A stretch of DNA of 24,374 bases, taken from a virus. Each line of letters opens with the position of its first letter. Within the stretch, counting starts at the first letter, position 1. This document shows, piece by piece, positions 17,701 through 24,374 of the stretch. The notes beneath the pieces are model-generated. The model saw only the letters and a program-made list of their open reading frames with translations, was not told where the DNA came from and searched no databases. The position numbers were made by a program, and so were the translations under genes. The DNA lies in IMG/VR virus record IMGVR_UViG_3300028392_000279, positions 1 through 24,374 of that record; one strand, written 5' to 3'.

Positions 17701-17764
17701 CCCGAATAAATTCAGGAAGTTGTGACGGTATCAGCAGGGATGTTTTGTGACTATCTGGAATCAT
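14717..17764 (-). CDS. 7: Baseplate wedge protein in gp7 position
   Basis: The 1015-residue product is close to T4 gp7 (1032) and lies right after gp6, its place in T4. Its N-terminus, LIPSQLPEFIRDDPDYSQFV (residues 11-30), then FLQAYYKWIEE and a long helical block to about residue 140 (AKQLYQAKGTIASYEYLFRV), is a signature I recall from wedge or tail proteins of marine T4-like phages. The middle (about 275-540) holds several GGxGY-type beta units (NGGFGYV, SGGTGYQVND, DYGEDYI). LLHPTGMQLTGRF near residue 730 is another family block. gp7 links wedge to hub and starts wedge assembly in T4. Direct similarity to T4 gp7 is not visible by eye, so the symbol rests on size, order and recalled relatives. 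The ATG overlaps the gp6 stop (ATGA). Confidence 0.72.
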   Translation of the reverse strand: MIPDSHKTSLLIPSQLPEFIRDDPDYSQFVLFLQAYYKWIEENNNVTDRVKNILNYIDIDDTSDEFLKYFYSEFLKYFPSQTLANKTEVVKIAKQLYQAKGTIASYEYLFRVLYNSSVDIFYTKDVLLKASAGTWYVPRSLRLLTQDVNFLQLSDPKYGSLRIFGETSKSIATIENVIPAGNKTEVFISDIERLFESGEYVHIVDSNNQTHLINGEVLRAKIVGQISQINVNPNYRGLLYQVNDPVSIYGGLSAINGHGAVATVGSTTTGSIQNILVENGGFGYVYSTANNDPGGANTFIQFTNLGPDAATPIASVGSLNPNPNLTGNVTYLPIDYIALKANSNIILGNTSNPVAYNFRANPSANINTRLADAFTFTSFQTYPISSVLVNNGGGGISLTPVITPETLYNTEGDLSQSNLKNYGILAPIQVISGGTGYQVNDTITLLGGSGYGAKGVVTSVGTNGNIINVHYISVNSDSTIYPIGGMGYKPDSLPTPIVNSANGANSVLQVTGVLGDGAKFNPTVNRIGSITSIKISDYGEDYISTANISLKIQDLMVTGLTLTNLPVSGDIVYQGTDVANSVYVATVDTIFIVNPNAVEENAVYSLRVFEYTSKPVYNQSIRVSSKNISMNLTNQISLATLQKTQQYSQISLSSSKYDSANGIVTYGDGTAKASSTYLNGLVLGAGQYLDTSGHPSSFDVLQSTQYNNYTYELTAGIEISKYKTMLLNLLHPTGMQLTGRFAIGSDSNYNYGMIDSEESGHSLPYYTSNTLSYITMVPPGTEILIDSGFVTDSVFQQFDFGYENDPVLEMIDYQTNDEWFSIPNDGSFAAANTVYFESLNGANLANFISTDSTIQFTTGYGDIVYSDVNFVNYVDNYITLKDYTWLTYSNVAIVSGNANSNIINIVSLTGNYDYYNGGNYTNPAHKLVDVVRVGDSVLLPNNIAIVVNNVDYNLNKIYLDSKLANTVNNASMTIGRTYSTSNVQIFNPVIPQYIPEIITDSGITLTTEDGKIILE

Positions 17765-19839
17765 CTACTTGTCTTTGCCGTAACATTAACAACAATTGCA
17801 TTAGGATCAAATGAATCAACTGTGATGATTCCATTATATGTCGATGATATAATTGAAGTTGTTGGTTTCACCGAAACGGTAAGTTGACCTAATGGATTAT
17901 CTATGTTGTAAGGTGAAAAATTATTTAAAGTGATTATTCCATTCGTGTAGTCAATTGTACCTGCTTTTGAATCCAATATAGTTTTTACGCCAGTTGTATT
18001 GTAATAATAGGTCTCAATTGTTCCAAATTGACCGGTGAGTGTCGCTGTTGCCGAACCAAGCGATCCTGTTGTGTCATTGGTAGCATTAGTGATAGTTACG
18101 ATTGCCGCAGTGTAACCTGATCCTGGTGTATCTACGACTATGTTTCTAATACTTCCATTTACAATAACTGCATGAGCAGTGGCACCTGTACCATCTCCTA
18201 GTATCGTCACTTTTGGAGTAGCAGTATAACTATGTCCTGGATTAGTCACTGAGATTGAAGCAATACCATTTGTTGTCTCTGGAATTTCTTGAATGTATAC
18301 ACCTTCAATAATGTTTGCTAAATTTGAGAGACTTCTAAATTGCATTGCTGGAAAACTGTTCACACCGCTTAACAATATTCCTCTTTCGAGTGGAGTGTTA
18401 TAGTATAGATTATAAGTTTCTGTATTTGTTAATATAGGAAAGAACTTCTTTTGAAGTTGCATTGTATATTCACTAGTAATAATAGATGGATCGTATTTCT
18501 GAACTGTAGATAATAGATCATAAGCATTAAAAGTAGAATTAAATGTATTCAATGTTGATGCTGCAAAATTACTTATTGCAGATTTAACTCCACTCTGAAT
18601 TTGTGCGGAAGATAAAGTGGTTAATGCAGGATCATAAAAAACATTCACGGTCAATTGAATATACGTGTAATCTGGATCAATAATCGTAGGAGTAACTGTC
18701 AAAACAGAAACTGGTTTGATGACTTGATTGATGATCAACTGTTTTTGAGTTTGTGTAAGTGTATATGAACCTGCAGGCTTCAAGCAAACATATACTTGAC
18801 CGTATACAGGTGGATTATTCTCTTCACCTCCCCATACATTCACAGCATCAAACTGAATACCTAAATTGTTCTGATTAATCAAAGTGATATAATCATTTTT
18901 AGTTACGGCACGATTTTGTGCAGAGAATGATTTAGGTGCATGATATTTGATTTGATCTATAGATTCTTTATCACCGCCTTGAGATGCTTTAGTTATTGAA
19001 GTTGTAATAGTATTTGAATATCTTGAAACAGAATCCATAAGTACAAAACTGTTTGCACCTGCAGCTGCATTACCATTAGTGATGATATAAGATACTTTAA
19101 CAACATTACCATTTATAAGTTTGTTTCCTAAAACTCCATCACCAAAATAGATTTCATAGTATCCATTCAAACCTTCTTGAAGGAAATACACATTATCATA
19201 TGGACCAAGTGTTAAATAATTTGTTGCAGCAGTATAAACAGCATAAGATGAATTTGATATTGACTGTTGAACTCTTACTTGAAGTGTTGTTGTATCAACA
19301 TTTGCATTAGGTATTTGGAATAAGTATTTTGGATTAGTAGCGGAATCAACTGTAAATGTTGATGTTGCATAAGTTCCTTCTTTGATAGTCACATTATTAA
19401 ATGTAGCGGTGTTTGCAACAACATTTACTGTTGTATCTGTTACTGTGAGGAAATTATAGTTAGTACCATCAATTGATTCTGATAGAAAATTAGTGTAGGC
19501 AGGTAAAGTCAACGATGAATCAGATACTTGATTGACTGTGACATTAACTGTAGCAGCAGGTGCAATAGCAGATTTTGGCGTATAATTCAATAACTTAGCA
19601 TGTGATATTACCGATGATCTTTGAAGTGCCGAATCCAAAAACATCTCATTTGCAACTTGATTTAAATAGAATGCTTGATACTGTGTATTGTAAGCAAGAA
19701 CATCGAGTAAAACAGATAAAGCAGAACCATCATAGTTATAATCTTTAAGAGTATTCTGTGATTGGAGAAATGTCTTAAGATTAGTTTTGATATTATCAAA
19801 ATCTAATTCGGTAAACTGAACGGATGAATTGGCTGCCAT
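17761..19839 (-). CDS. 6: Baseplate wedge subunit gp6 (baseplate J family)
   Basis: The 692-residue protein (T4 gp6 has 660) begins with FTELDFDNIKTNLKTFLQSQ and continues LSVLLDVLAYNTQYQAFYLN and NEMFLDSALQRSSVISHAKL (residues 45-85), the classic gp6/J-type N-terminus. A later YFGDGVLGNKLINGNVV block and NRAVTKNDYITLI (about 310-325) also fit the family. gp6 dimers form the inner iris ring of the baseplate that opens on sheath contraction. At about 528-600 an extra beta unit (NPGHSYTATPKVTI...GSGYTAAIVTI) appears that I do not expect in T4 gp6. The gene starts one base after the gp25 stop and overlaps the next start by 4 nt. Confidence 0.93.
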   Translation of the reverse strand: MAANSSVQFTELDFDNIKTNLKTFLQSQNTLKDYNYDGSALSVLLDVLAYNTQYQAFYLNQVANEMFLDSALQRSSVISHAKLLNYTPKSAIAPAATVNVTVNQVSDSSLTLPAYTNFLSESIDGTNYNFLTVTDTTVNVVANTATFNNVTIKEGTYATSTFTVDSATNPKYLFQIPNANVDTTTLQVRVQQSISNSSYAVYTAATNYLTLGPYDNVYFLQEGLNGYYEIYFGDGVLGNKLINGNVVKVSYIITNGNAAAGANSFVLMDSVSRYSNTITTSITKASQGGDKESIDQIKYHAPKSFSAQNRAVTKNDYITLINQNNLGIQFDAVNVWGGEENNPPVYGQVYVCLKPAGSYTLTQTQKQLIINQVIKPVSVLTVTPTIIDPDYTYIQLTVNVFYDPALTTLSSAQIQSGVKSAISNFAASTLNTFNSTFNAYDLLSTVQKYDPSIITSEYTMQLQKKFFPILTNTETYNLYYNTPLERGILLSGVNSFPAMQFRSLSNLANIIEGVYIQEIPETTNGIASISVTNPGHSYTATPKVTILGDGTGATAHAVIVNGSIRNIVVDTPGSGYTAAIVTITNATNDTTGSLGSATATLTGQFGTIETYYYNTTGVKTILDSKAGTIDYTNGIITLNNFSPYNIDNPLGQLTVSVKPTTSIISSTYNGIITVDSFDPNAIVVNVTAKTSR

Positions 19840-19840
19840 A

Positions 19841-20233
19841 TTATCTGTTTCTCTGTAAAATTACTGTAATTGTTGTTGGCGATGTTAAGTTCTGTATAAA
19901 AAATGTGATCGTTACATTATATCCATTGTGATCATAATCTGGTGTTGCAACAATACTAGAAACTTTTGCTCTAGGTTCATAATTATCAATCACATTTTTT
20001 ATTTCTCTTTCTAATATTGCACCTGTCAGTGGTGAAATATTTTCAAACAACAAAGAACTAATTGATGAACCTAAATCAGGATTAAATAATCTTTCATAGT
20101 GATTTGTCTGAATCAAATTCCGAACAGACCGAATTACTGCTTGACTATCATAACTCAAAGCAATATCACCTCCAGCAGGTTTCTTGGTGAAGGTTAAGTC
20201 TATGTCTGAGAATACTTTAGTTATATTTGCCAT
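19841..20233 (-). CDS. 25: Baseplate wedge subunit gp25 (gpW/gp25 family)
   Basis: At 130 residues it matches the size of T4 gp25 (132). It has the family core: YDSQAVIRSVRNLIQTNHYE (about 28-47), then RLFNPDLGSSISSLLFENIS, with the conserved E-R-x-F/P-x-L-G-S arrangement, and a C-terminal beta strand pair (YNVTITFFIQN). gp25 is a small wedge protein that contacts gp6 and gp53 and helps start sheath polymerisation. The 16-nt gap upstream contains no obvious Shine-Dalgarno, only TAATAAATAAGAT. Confidence 0.93.
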   Translation of the reverse strand: MANITKVFSDIDLTFTKKPAGGDIALSYDSQAVIRSVRNLIQTNHYERLFNPDLGSSISSLLFENISPLTGAILEREIKNVIDNYEPRAKVSSIVATPDYDHNGYNVTITFFIQNLTSPTTITVILQRNR

Positions 20234-20249
20234 ATCTTATTTATTACAC

Positions 20250-21161
20250 TTATTGAGGTGGACCAGAATTGTCACCACCTATTGTTACTCCATCATGTGT
20301 GTGATGGTCTAAACTAATACCGCCACCAATAACATCTCCTGTTGCCGTAATTCCACCATTGACGTTGATGTTTCCATTCCATTGAAGTGGTCCATTAAAT
20401 GTCCATGAGTTTGCTATTCCTGTAACATTACCACCTACTTTCAGATTTGCATTACCATCAACAGTTATATTGCAAGTACCTTTAATGTGAACATTATTAT
20501 CGGACAAAAGTATCTCATAATTTTTACCATATACTTTAGTGACTTTAGAACCATCAGGTGCAATCTCAAAGAAAGTATTTGCACGGTGACTTAAATGTAT
20601 GCGTTCAGCACCTGGAGTATCATCCATCTCAAATACATGACCAGATAATGTTTCAGTTACTCTATTATATGGAGGAACTGTGGCATATTTAGATGCAGGT
20701 TCACTCCAGGTTGTACCATCTGCTACCGAAACATTAGTATCTAAATTGCTGTTATTTCTACCAATTACTGTTGTTTCTATCTTCTCATTGCGATATAATC
20801 TACTAGTAGTAGGTTCTCCAACTGGATAATGTGCACCCTCTGAGAATCCTTTAGATGTATTTGGTCCATTTACTGGTATACCAGGAAACACACCAATTAT
20901 AACAGGTGATTGACCTGACAGGCTATCAGTAAAGAATCCAAATGCGTAGTCACCCACAACAGGTACTGAACTTGTCATAGATGTGTTAGTCGAGAAAGAT
21001 GGTAACGCCCACGGTAAATCAGATTTAGATAACTGTTGAAGATTATCTGTGTGCCATCCAAAAATTCTAACTTTAACACGAGCGAGATTTAATGGATCAT
21101 CTACTGATTCAACTACACCCATCCACCAAATAAATCCATCTTTACCAATAAAGTTTTCCAT
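20250..21161 (-). CDS. 5: gp5-like central spike, no lysozyme domain, HxH tip
   Basis: This 303-residue protein starts with WWMGVVESVDDPLNLARVKV (residues 14-33) and RIFGWHT, the OB-fold of gp5/VgrG-type spikes. FEMDDTPGAERIHLSHRANT (about 177-196) is the conserved start of the needle, followed by beta-helix repeats (NVHIKGTCNITVDGNANLKV). T4 gp5 (575 residues) carries an internal lysozyme domain; nothing of that size or sequence is present. The C-terminus reads LDHHTHDG with His287-x-His289. In the P2 gpV and phi92 spikes an HxH triplet binds iron at the needle tip, so this spike may cap itself without a PAAR protein. The ATG overlaps the upstream hub stop by one base (TAATG), fitting equal translation of hub and spike. 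Confidence 0.9.
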   Translation of the reverse strand: MENFIGKDGFIWWMGVVESVDDPLNLARVKVRIFGWHTDNLQQLSKSDLPWALPSFSTNTSMTSSVPVVGDYAFGFFTDSLSGQSPVIIGVFPGIPVNGPNTSKGFSEGAHYPVGEPTTSRLYRNEKIETTVIGRNNSNLDTNVSVADGTTWSEPASKYATVPPYNRVTETLSGHVFEMDDTPGAERIHLSHRANTFFEIAPDGSKVTKVYGKNYEILLSDNNVHIKGTCNITVDGNANLKVGGNVTGIANSWTFNGPLQWNGNINVNGGITATGDVIGGGISLDHHTHDGVTIGGDNSGPPQ

Positions 21162-22525
21162 TATGATTGAGTTACCTGTTTAATCGCTGGGTTGTTATTA
21201 TCAATTGCTGCGTATTCATTTTGAACACTTTCTTTAGATATTTCTAAAATTGTTTGAAATATTCCAGTTGCTTGAATTATATGTCTGACTGCTGTTACTA
21301 AGTATTTTCCAGAATAGAAACTATCTGAATCTTTTGTTGGTTTACCAGAATCTAAAGTGTTCAAACTAAACTGAATAGTTGTACCAACATATATTCCAGG
21401 ATCACCTGGAATAGTTAATTTTACAGTGGTGTAATTTGCTAAAGATATTTGAGCAGTTCTATATGGAATATAAGTTTCAATAAAGATATCTTTAGCAATA
21501 CCCCCTTGTTTATTTTTTATGTAGGGTATATTTATTTCATTTTTATTGGATGTTGCAACCTTAACAACACCTTCATAATTCTCATTTTGAAGTTTGTTTA
21601 ATCTATTTTTCAAGTAATTTGTTGGAGGATATTTGTTTAATTTATCGGAAGAATTTACATAATTTGTATAATCAAAATCGGTTATATAAAATGATCGAAC
21701 TAATGGATCTATAGAAATCAATCGGTTAGCAAATGTACCGGAAGATACTTCATTAAGTGCATCATATGTTTTTATAACTTCATATTCTAAAATTGTAGTA
21801 ACTTTATCATCAGTTTGAGTGTAGTCATTACTTAAATTTTTAAGTTGAAATTTATATGTTCCATAGATATCATCAGTGTACATAGATTGAAGTGATCGGA
21901 ATGTGAATCCATATCTAGATTCAAAAAATAACATATCTGATCCTTGTAATCCTTGAGGTCTAGCGTAGGTTGATAACCAACTAATGGCTTCCAATGGTTT
22001 CATTCTTGGAATGATGAAATCATATAATCCTGTAGTATCCTCAATAATATCGATCTTGTCTTTAACTTTTAGTTTGTCTGTTAATATATTGTTAACAATA
22101 TCAGATATTTTCTGGCCTTTATATGACTGAGTGACTTTGATTTGTTCAGATAAAATGAATTCTTCAGAACAAAAATAAAGTTTATATGATTCACTCGTCA
22201 TATTTCTAGAAGGATTTCTATCTCCTATTTTATATACTCTGAATATTTGATCATCGGTATTTGTTGAATCTTTAATTTTACCAAAGTTTACTTCTATAAA
22301 TTCATTACCAGTGAGTTGAAGATTTTCAATAAATCCCTGAGCATCATTTACTCCAACATAACCATTGATACAAAAACTATAGATGTCCTCATGATATGAG
22401 AATTCAATCATCAATTTTCTTAAATTTATCCTGTTACCATCGGATGTGATTAAGTCTAGTTTTTGTATTGTTGAATCTGAGGGAAAAGATATGCCCTTAG
22501 GTCCATTGATTGAATCATCTGCCAT
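21161..22525 (-). CDS. 27: Baseplate hub protein in gp27 position
   Basis: The 454-residue protein lies immediately upstream of the spike gene and overlaps it by one base, where a gp27-type hub is expected. Visible features are an N-terminal beta-rich domain (KLMIEFSYHEDIYSFCINGY, residues 37-56, and DAQGFIENLQLTGNEF), IKVTQSYKGQKISDIVNNIL (about 133-152), which resembles a hub-protein segment, and a C-terminal beta region (SFYSGKYLVTAVRHI). The overall layout fits the gpD/gp27 hub family, which forms the trimeric pedestal joining tail tube and spike; T4 gp27 has 391 residues. I assign the symbol from context and layout, not from clear residue identity. It starts one base after the gp53 stop. 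Confidence 0.65.
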   Translation of the reverse strand: MADDSINGPKGISFPSDSTIQKLDLITSDGNRINLRKLMIEFSYHEDIYSFCINGYVGVNDAQGFIENLQLTGNEFIEVNFGKIKDSTNTDDQIFRVYKIGDRNPSRNMTSESYKLYFCSEEFILSEQIKVTQSYKGQKISDIVNNILTDKLKVKDKIDIIEDTTGLYDFIIPRMKPLEAISWLSTYARPQGLQGSDMLFFESRYGFTFRSLQSMYTDDIYGTYKFQLKNLSNDYTQTDDKVTTILEYEVIKTYDALNEVSSGTFANRLISIDPLVRSFYITDFDYTNYVNSSDKLNKYPPTNYLKNRLNKLQNENYEGVVKVATSNKNEINIPYIKNKQGGIAKDIFIETYIPYRTAQISLANYTTVKLTIPGDPGIYVGTTIQFSLNTLDSGKPTKDSDSFYSGKYLVTAVRHIIQATGIFQTILEISKESVQNEYAAIDNNNPAIKQVTQS

Positions 22526-22526
22526 A

Positions 22527-23126
22527 TTATTGTGCCATCAAAGTTTTAAATTCCGTCTCAACTTGGTTTGCGTAAATTCTGTTGATTATTTTAATATTTC
22601 TTTTCTTTTCATTAACTTGTAATTCATAGTCATAAATGCTTTGTACATTTTTAGTTACTTGAATTTCTACTCTACCTGTTATAGTATTTACTGTTACTGA
22701 GTAAGGAATCAGTGTATTATAGTCTGATTCATCAATTACAATAATATCTGTTGTGGTAGTTTGAGAATTTATATCATACTTAGTGATAATTTTCTGATAA
22801 ACATAGACGGTATTATACACATCAGTTGTTGGATACTTACTATTCATATATGCATCAAACTGTGCATAACTTAATGGCCAAGACCATTGAGGATCAAACA
22901 TTTGATTCGCATAGAGTACCAACCAATATCTGTAACTATCACCATAATACTTATCAGCAACAATCTCAGGTGTATCACCTTCCTGAACATCATATGTGTA
23001 ATATAATAGCGGATCAGTTAATATTGATTGGATAACACTGGATCTAGGTAATAAATTTGTAATTACAGATTTAATTCCATTTGGATCTGTGTATATAATT
23101 TTAGGTAATTGTTGAAAATATTTCAT
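22527..23126 (-). CDS. 53: Baseplate wedge subunit gp53
   Basis: The 199-residue product (T4 gp53 has 196) opens MKYFQQLPKIIYTD. It contains the LysM-like segment YDVQEGDTPEIVADKYYGDS (about 44-63) followed by YRYWLVLYANQMFDPQWSWP, a strongly diagnostic gp53 block. In T4, gp53 joins neighbouring wedges around the hub. The C-terminal third (YELQVNEKKRNIKIINRIYA) also has the expected shape. The ATG overlaps the upstream stop (TAATG), indicating translational coupling. Confidence 0.94.
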   Translation of the reverse strand: MKYFQQLPKIIYTDPNGIKSVITNLLPRSSVIQSILTDPLLYYTYDVQEGDTPEIVADKYYGDSYRYWLVLYANQMFDPQWSWPLSYAQFDAYMNSKYPTTDVYNTVYVYQKIITKYDINSQTTTTDIIVIDESDYNTLIPYSVTVNTITGRVEIQVTKNVQSIYDYELQVNEKKRNIKIINRIYANQVETEFKTLMAQ

Positions 23127-24160
23127 TAGAATCCTTCATCAATCTTATTACGATCAATAAGTTCAATCTCTTTGAATGATAATGATAATGTGATTTGTGT
23201 TGGAGCACCAGTGCCGTCAAAAGCAGACCAAATTCCATTTTGTGAGTAGTTTACACTTACATTTTCTAAAACACACTCAGCAATTCTATTTAAGTATTGA
23301 TTTGTACTGCCTCCATCATCTGCACCACCATTATAAATGTATTCTATGATAAATGAAGATGGTGGCATAAAGAAAAATGATCCAACCACCCCACTTCCAA
23401 TTTTTGGAGCAGCATGATATTTAAATGTTTTAATAATATCACGAACAGTATCCGATTCTGGACGAGATGATGGACTAAATGTGAAAGAGAAATCAAAAGT
23501 TCTAAAATCAATACCATCAAATAATACTTGCTTTTGAGGGTTGATTGCAACACCAAATGCTGAACCTGCTAATTTTGCGGTACTCGTTTCTAAAGCACTT
23601 ATTGTTTGAGATATTGCATTACCTATACCACCTATACCAGGTATAGAACCTAGAGCAGTTGCAACTTCTTGAGCAGCATCAACAACTGATGTATCATTAT
23701 ATGTTGAGTGATAATTTTCACTTATATTGTCTGGAATATATAATGATATAGTTGTATCGATCAATTCTCTTCTTGGTTGAAAATTTAAACGACCTTTTGA
23801 GGTTACTATTTTAGAACCAGTTGTATTTTTCACTTCTGTTATTTGTGAGTCATTTCTATCTTTTGTGTACGTGCTCTCAACTGTATTGCGAATTGAAAAT
23901 TGTATAATATGTCCACGAGTATCACTATCTAAATTTGATGGATATTTTAAACTAGTAGGAACGTATTTGTTTCTATATAAGTCTGCAATAGGTCCATTTG
24001 CTTCACTGGCGGGAGGACTATTTGATTTATTTTGTGAGGATGGTGAAGATACTGAAGTGCTTCTACCACCTTGTGTGGAAGATTGGTTACCTGTTTGTCC
24101 GGTTGTTGTTCCACTAATTTGAATAGATGGTGGACGATTTAATGCTGTACCTTGAGCCAT
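23126..24160 (-). CDS. 48: Baseplate tail-tube cap/initiator protein (gp48/gp54 family)
   Basis: The 344-residue protein has a low-complexity Ser/Gln/Gly/Pro N-terminal stretch (about 9-52). Residues 75-130 hold beta strands (GHIIQFSIRN, ISLYIPDN), followed by a Gly/Ala-rich helix region (about 150-190). The strongest block is NPQKQVLFDGIDFRTFDFSF (about 203-222) plus SESDTV-like RDIIKTFKYHAAPK. That 'NP..(Q/E)VLF.G...RTF.F.F' pattern is shared by T4 gp48 and gp54 and other tube-like proteins, which sit on the hub and start tail-tube assembly. I prefer gp48 because the pattern and order fit, but gp54 is possible. Ribosome site GGAAAG (complement of 24164-24169) lies 3 nt before the ATG. Confidence 0.75.
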   Translation of the reverse strand: MAQGTALNRPPSIQISGTTTGQTGNQSSTQGGRSTSVSSPSSQNKSNSPPASEANGPIADLYRNKYVPTSLKYPSNLDSDTRGHIIQFSIRNTVESTYTKDRNDSQITEVKNTTGSKIVTSKGRLNFQPRRELIDTTISLYIPDNISENYHSTYNDTSVVDAAQEVATALGSIPGIGGIGNAISQTISALETSTAKLAGSAFGVAINPQKQVLFDGIDFRTFDFSFTFSPSSRPESDTVRDIIKTFKYHAAPKIGSGVVGSFFFMPPSSFIIEYIYNGGADDGGSTNQYLNRIAECVLENVSVNYSQNGIWSAFDGTGAPTQITLSLSFKEIELIDRNKIDEGF

Positions 24161-24187
24161 TTTCTTTCCAATATGTTGAATATATAC

Positions 24188-24195
24188 TATTTATG
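24188..24195 (-). promoter_or_regulatory. Late-promoter-like site (CATAAATA) for the baseplate operon
   Basis: The minus strand reads CATAAATA, one base off the TATAAATA consensus. Initiation near 24181 would give a leader of about 20 nt containing the GGAAAG ribosome site of the tube-cap gene. The element overlaps the ATG of the divergent gp4-like gene (24193-24195). It is the only promoter candidate upstream of the whole baseplate block inside the window. Confidence 0.6.
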
Positions 24196-24374
24196 AGTTA
24201 TTCTGGCAAATTTAAACCAAAAAACCCAAACAAATATGTGGGTGATTCAAATAATATCGTCTACCGGTCATCATGGGAATGTAAGTGTATGTCCTATTTT
24301 GATCGTACTGATGAGATTATCTCTTGGGCATCCGAAGAACTTGTGATACCATATAGATCACCTGTGGATGGAAA
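24193..24374 (+). CDS. 4: Head completion protein, T4 gp4-like, 5' part only
   Basis: My translation from the ATG at 24193 gives 60 codons to the right edge: MSYSGKFKPKNPNKYVGD, then IVYRSSWECKCMSYFD, then ASEELVIPYRSPVDGK. The KFKPKNP-KY-GD, YRS-WE and SEE-x-x-IPY blocks are diagnostic of the T4 gp4 (also called gp50) head completion family, about 150 residues long, with a predicted nuclease-like fold. It finishes DNA-filled heads before tail joining. This is the only gene in the window on the plus strand, divergent from the baseplate block across a 32-bp gap. I see no good Shine-Dalgarno or plus-strand promoter in that gap, so its promoter may lie within the tube-cap gene. Confidence 0.88.
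   Translation, partial: MSYSGKFKPKNPNKYVGDSNNIVYRSSWECKCMSYFDRTDEIISWASEELVIPYRSPVDG

Noticed and set aside
20238-20245. AATAAATA just upstream of gp25 as a late promoter
   Set aside because: It is one base off consensus and would place the transcript start at the gp25 start codon, leaving no leader; the gene is better explained as part of the upstream operon.

Overview
The window is a late structural module of a T4-like myovirus. It is AT-rich (by eye about two thirds A+T) and nearly gap-free: 17 tightly packed genes lie on the minus strand and one partial gene on the plus strand. Proteins recognisable as baseplate components (gp53, gp5 spike, gp25, gp6, gp8, a gp48/gp54-type tube protein), a very large DUF4815-type protein, collagen-like and Ala/Asn-repeat fibers, and T4-type late promoters (TATAAATA) fit the marine/freshwater T4-like group (pelagimyophages and cyanomyophages). 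The low GC and AGA-rich codon use lean towards a phage of a small-genome AT-rich bacterium such as Pelagibacter or Methylophilales. That host guess is inference only; no host-specific gene is present.

Right to left, in the order of minus-strand transcription. At the far right, 24193-24374 is the start of a plus-strand head-completion nuclease-fold gene (T4 gp4-like), cut by the window edge. Divergent from it, a late promoter starts the baseplate block: tube cap/initiator (23126-24160), wedge gp53, a hub protein in gp27 position, the gp5-like spike without a lysozyme domain, wedge gp25, wedge gp6, a gp7-position wedge protein, a 662-residue repeat fiber, wedge gp8, and the 2132-residue DUF4815-type protein. 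Most junctions are TAATG or ATGA overlaps or 1-17 nt gaps, so they probably form one transcription unit. T4 genes 9, 10, 11, 12 and wac have no recognisable counterpart here.

Left of 4922 is the host-contact region: a 74-residue coiled-coil protein, a 310-residue structural protein, a collagen-like fiber with an S74 self-cleaving chaperone, a 186-residue fiber with a tropism-determinant-like N-terminus, three proteins of about 90-120 residues, and a large fiber running off the left edge. Two perfect late promoters (2480-2487 and 1434-1441) subdivide this region.

The most notable structure is modular reuse. One glycine-rich GGxGY beta domain is scattered through four different baseplate proteins. 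The large left fiber shares its N-terminal domain with a stand-alone small gene and a middle module with the 662-residue fiber. Four fiber-type genes end in a short (G/A)GxF tail. The left fiber also has a different arginine and glycine codon bias from its neighbours. I saw no defence system, RNA gene, CRISPR array, integrase or insertion sequence. No gene-free stretch exceeds about 111 bases.
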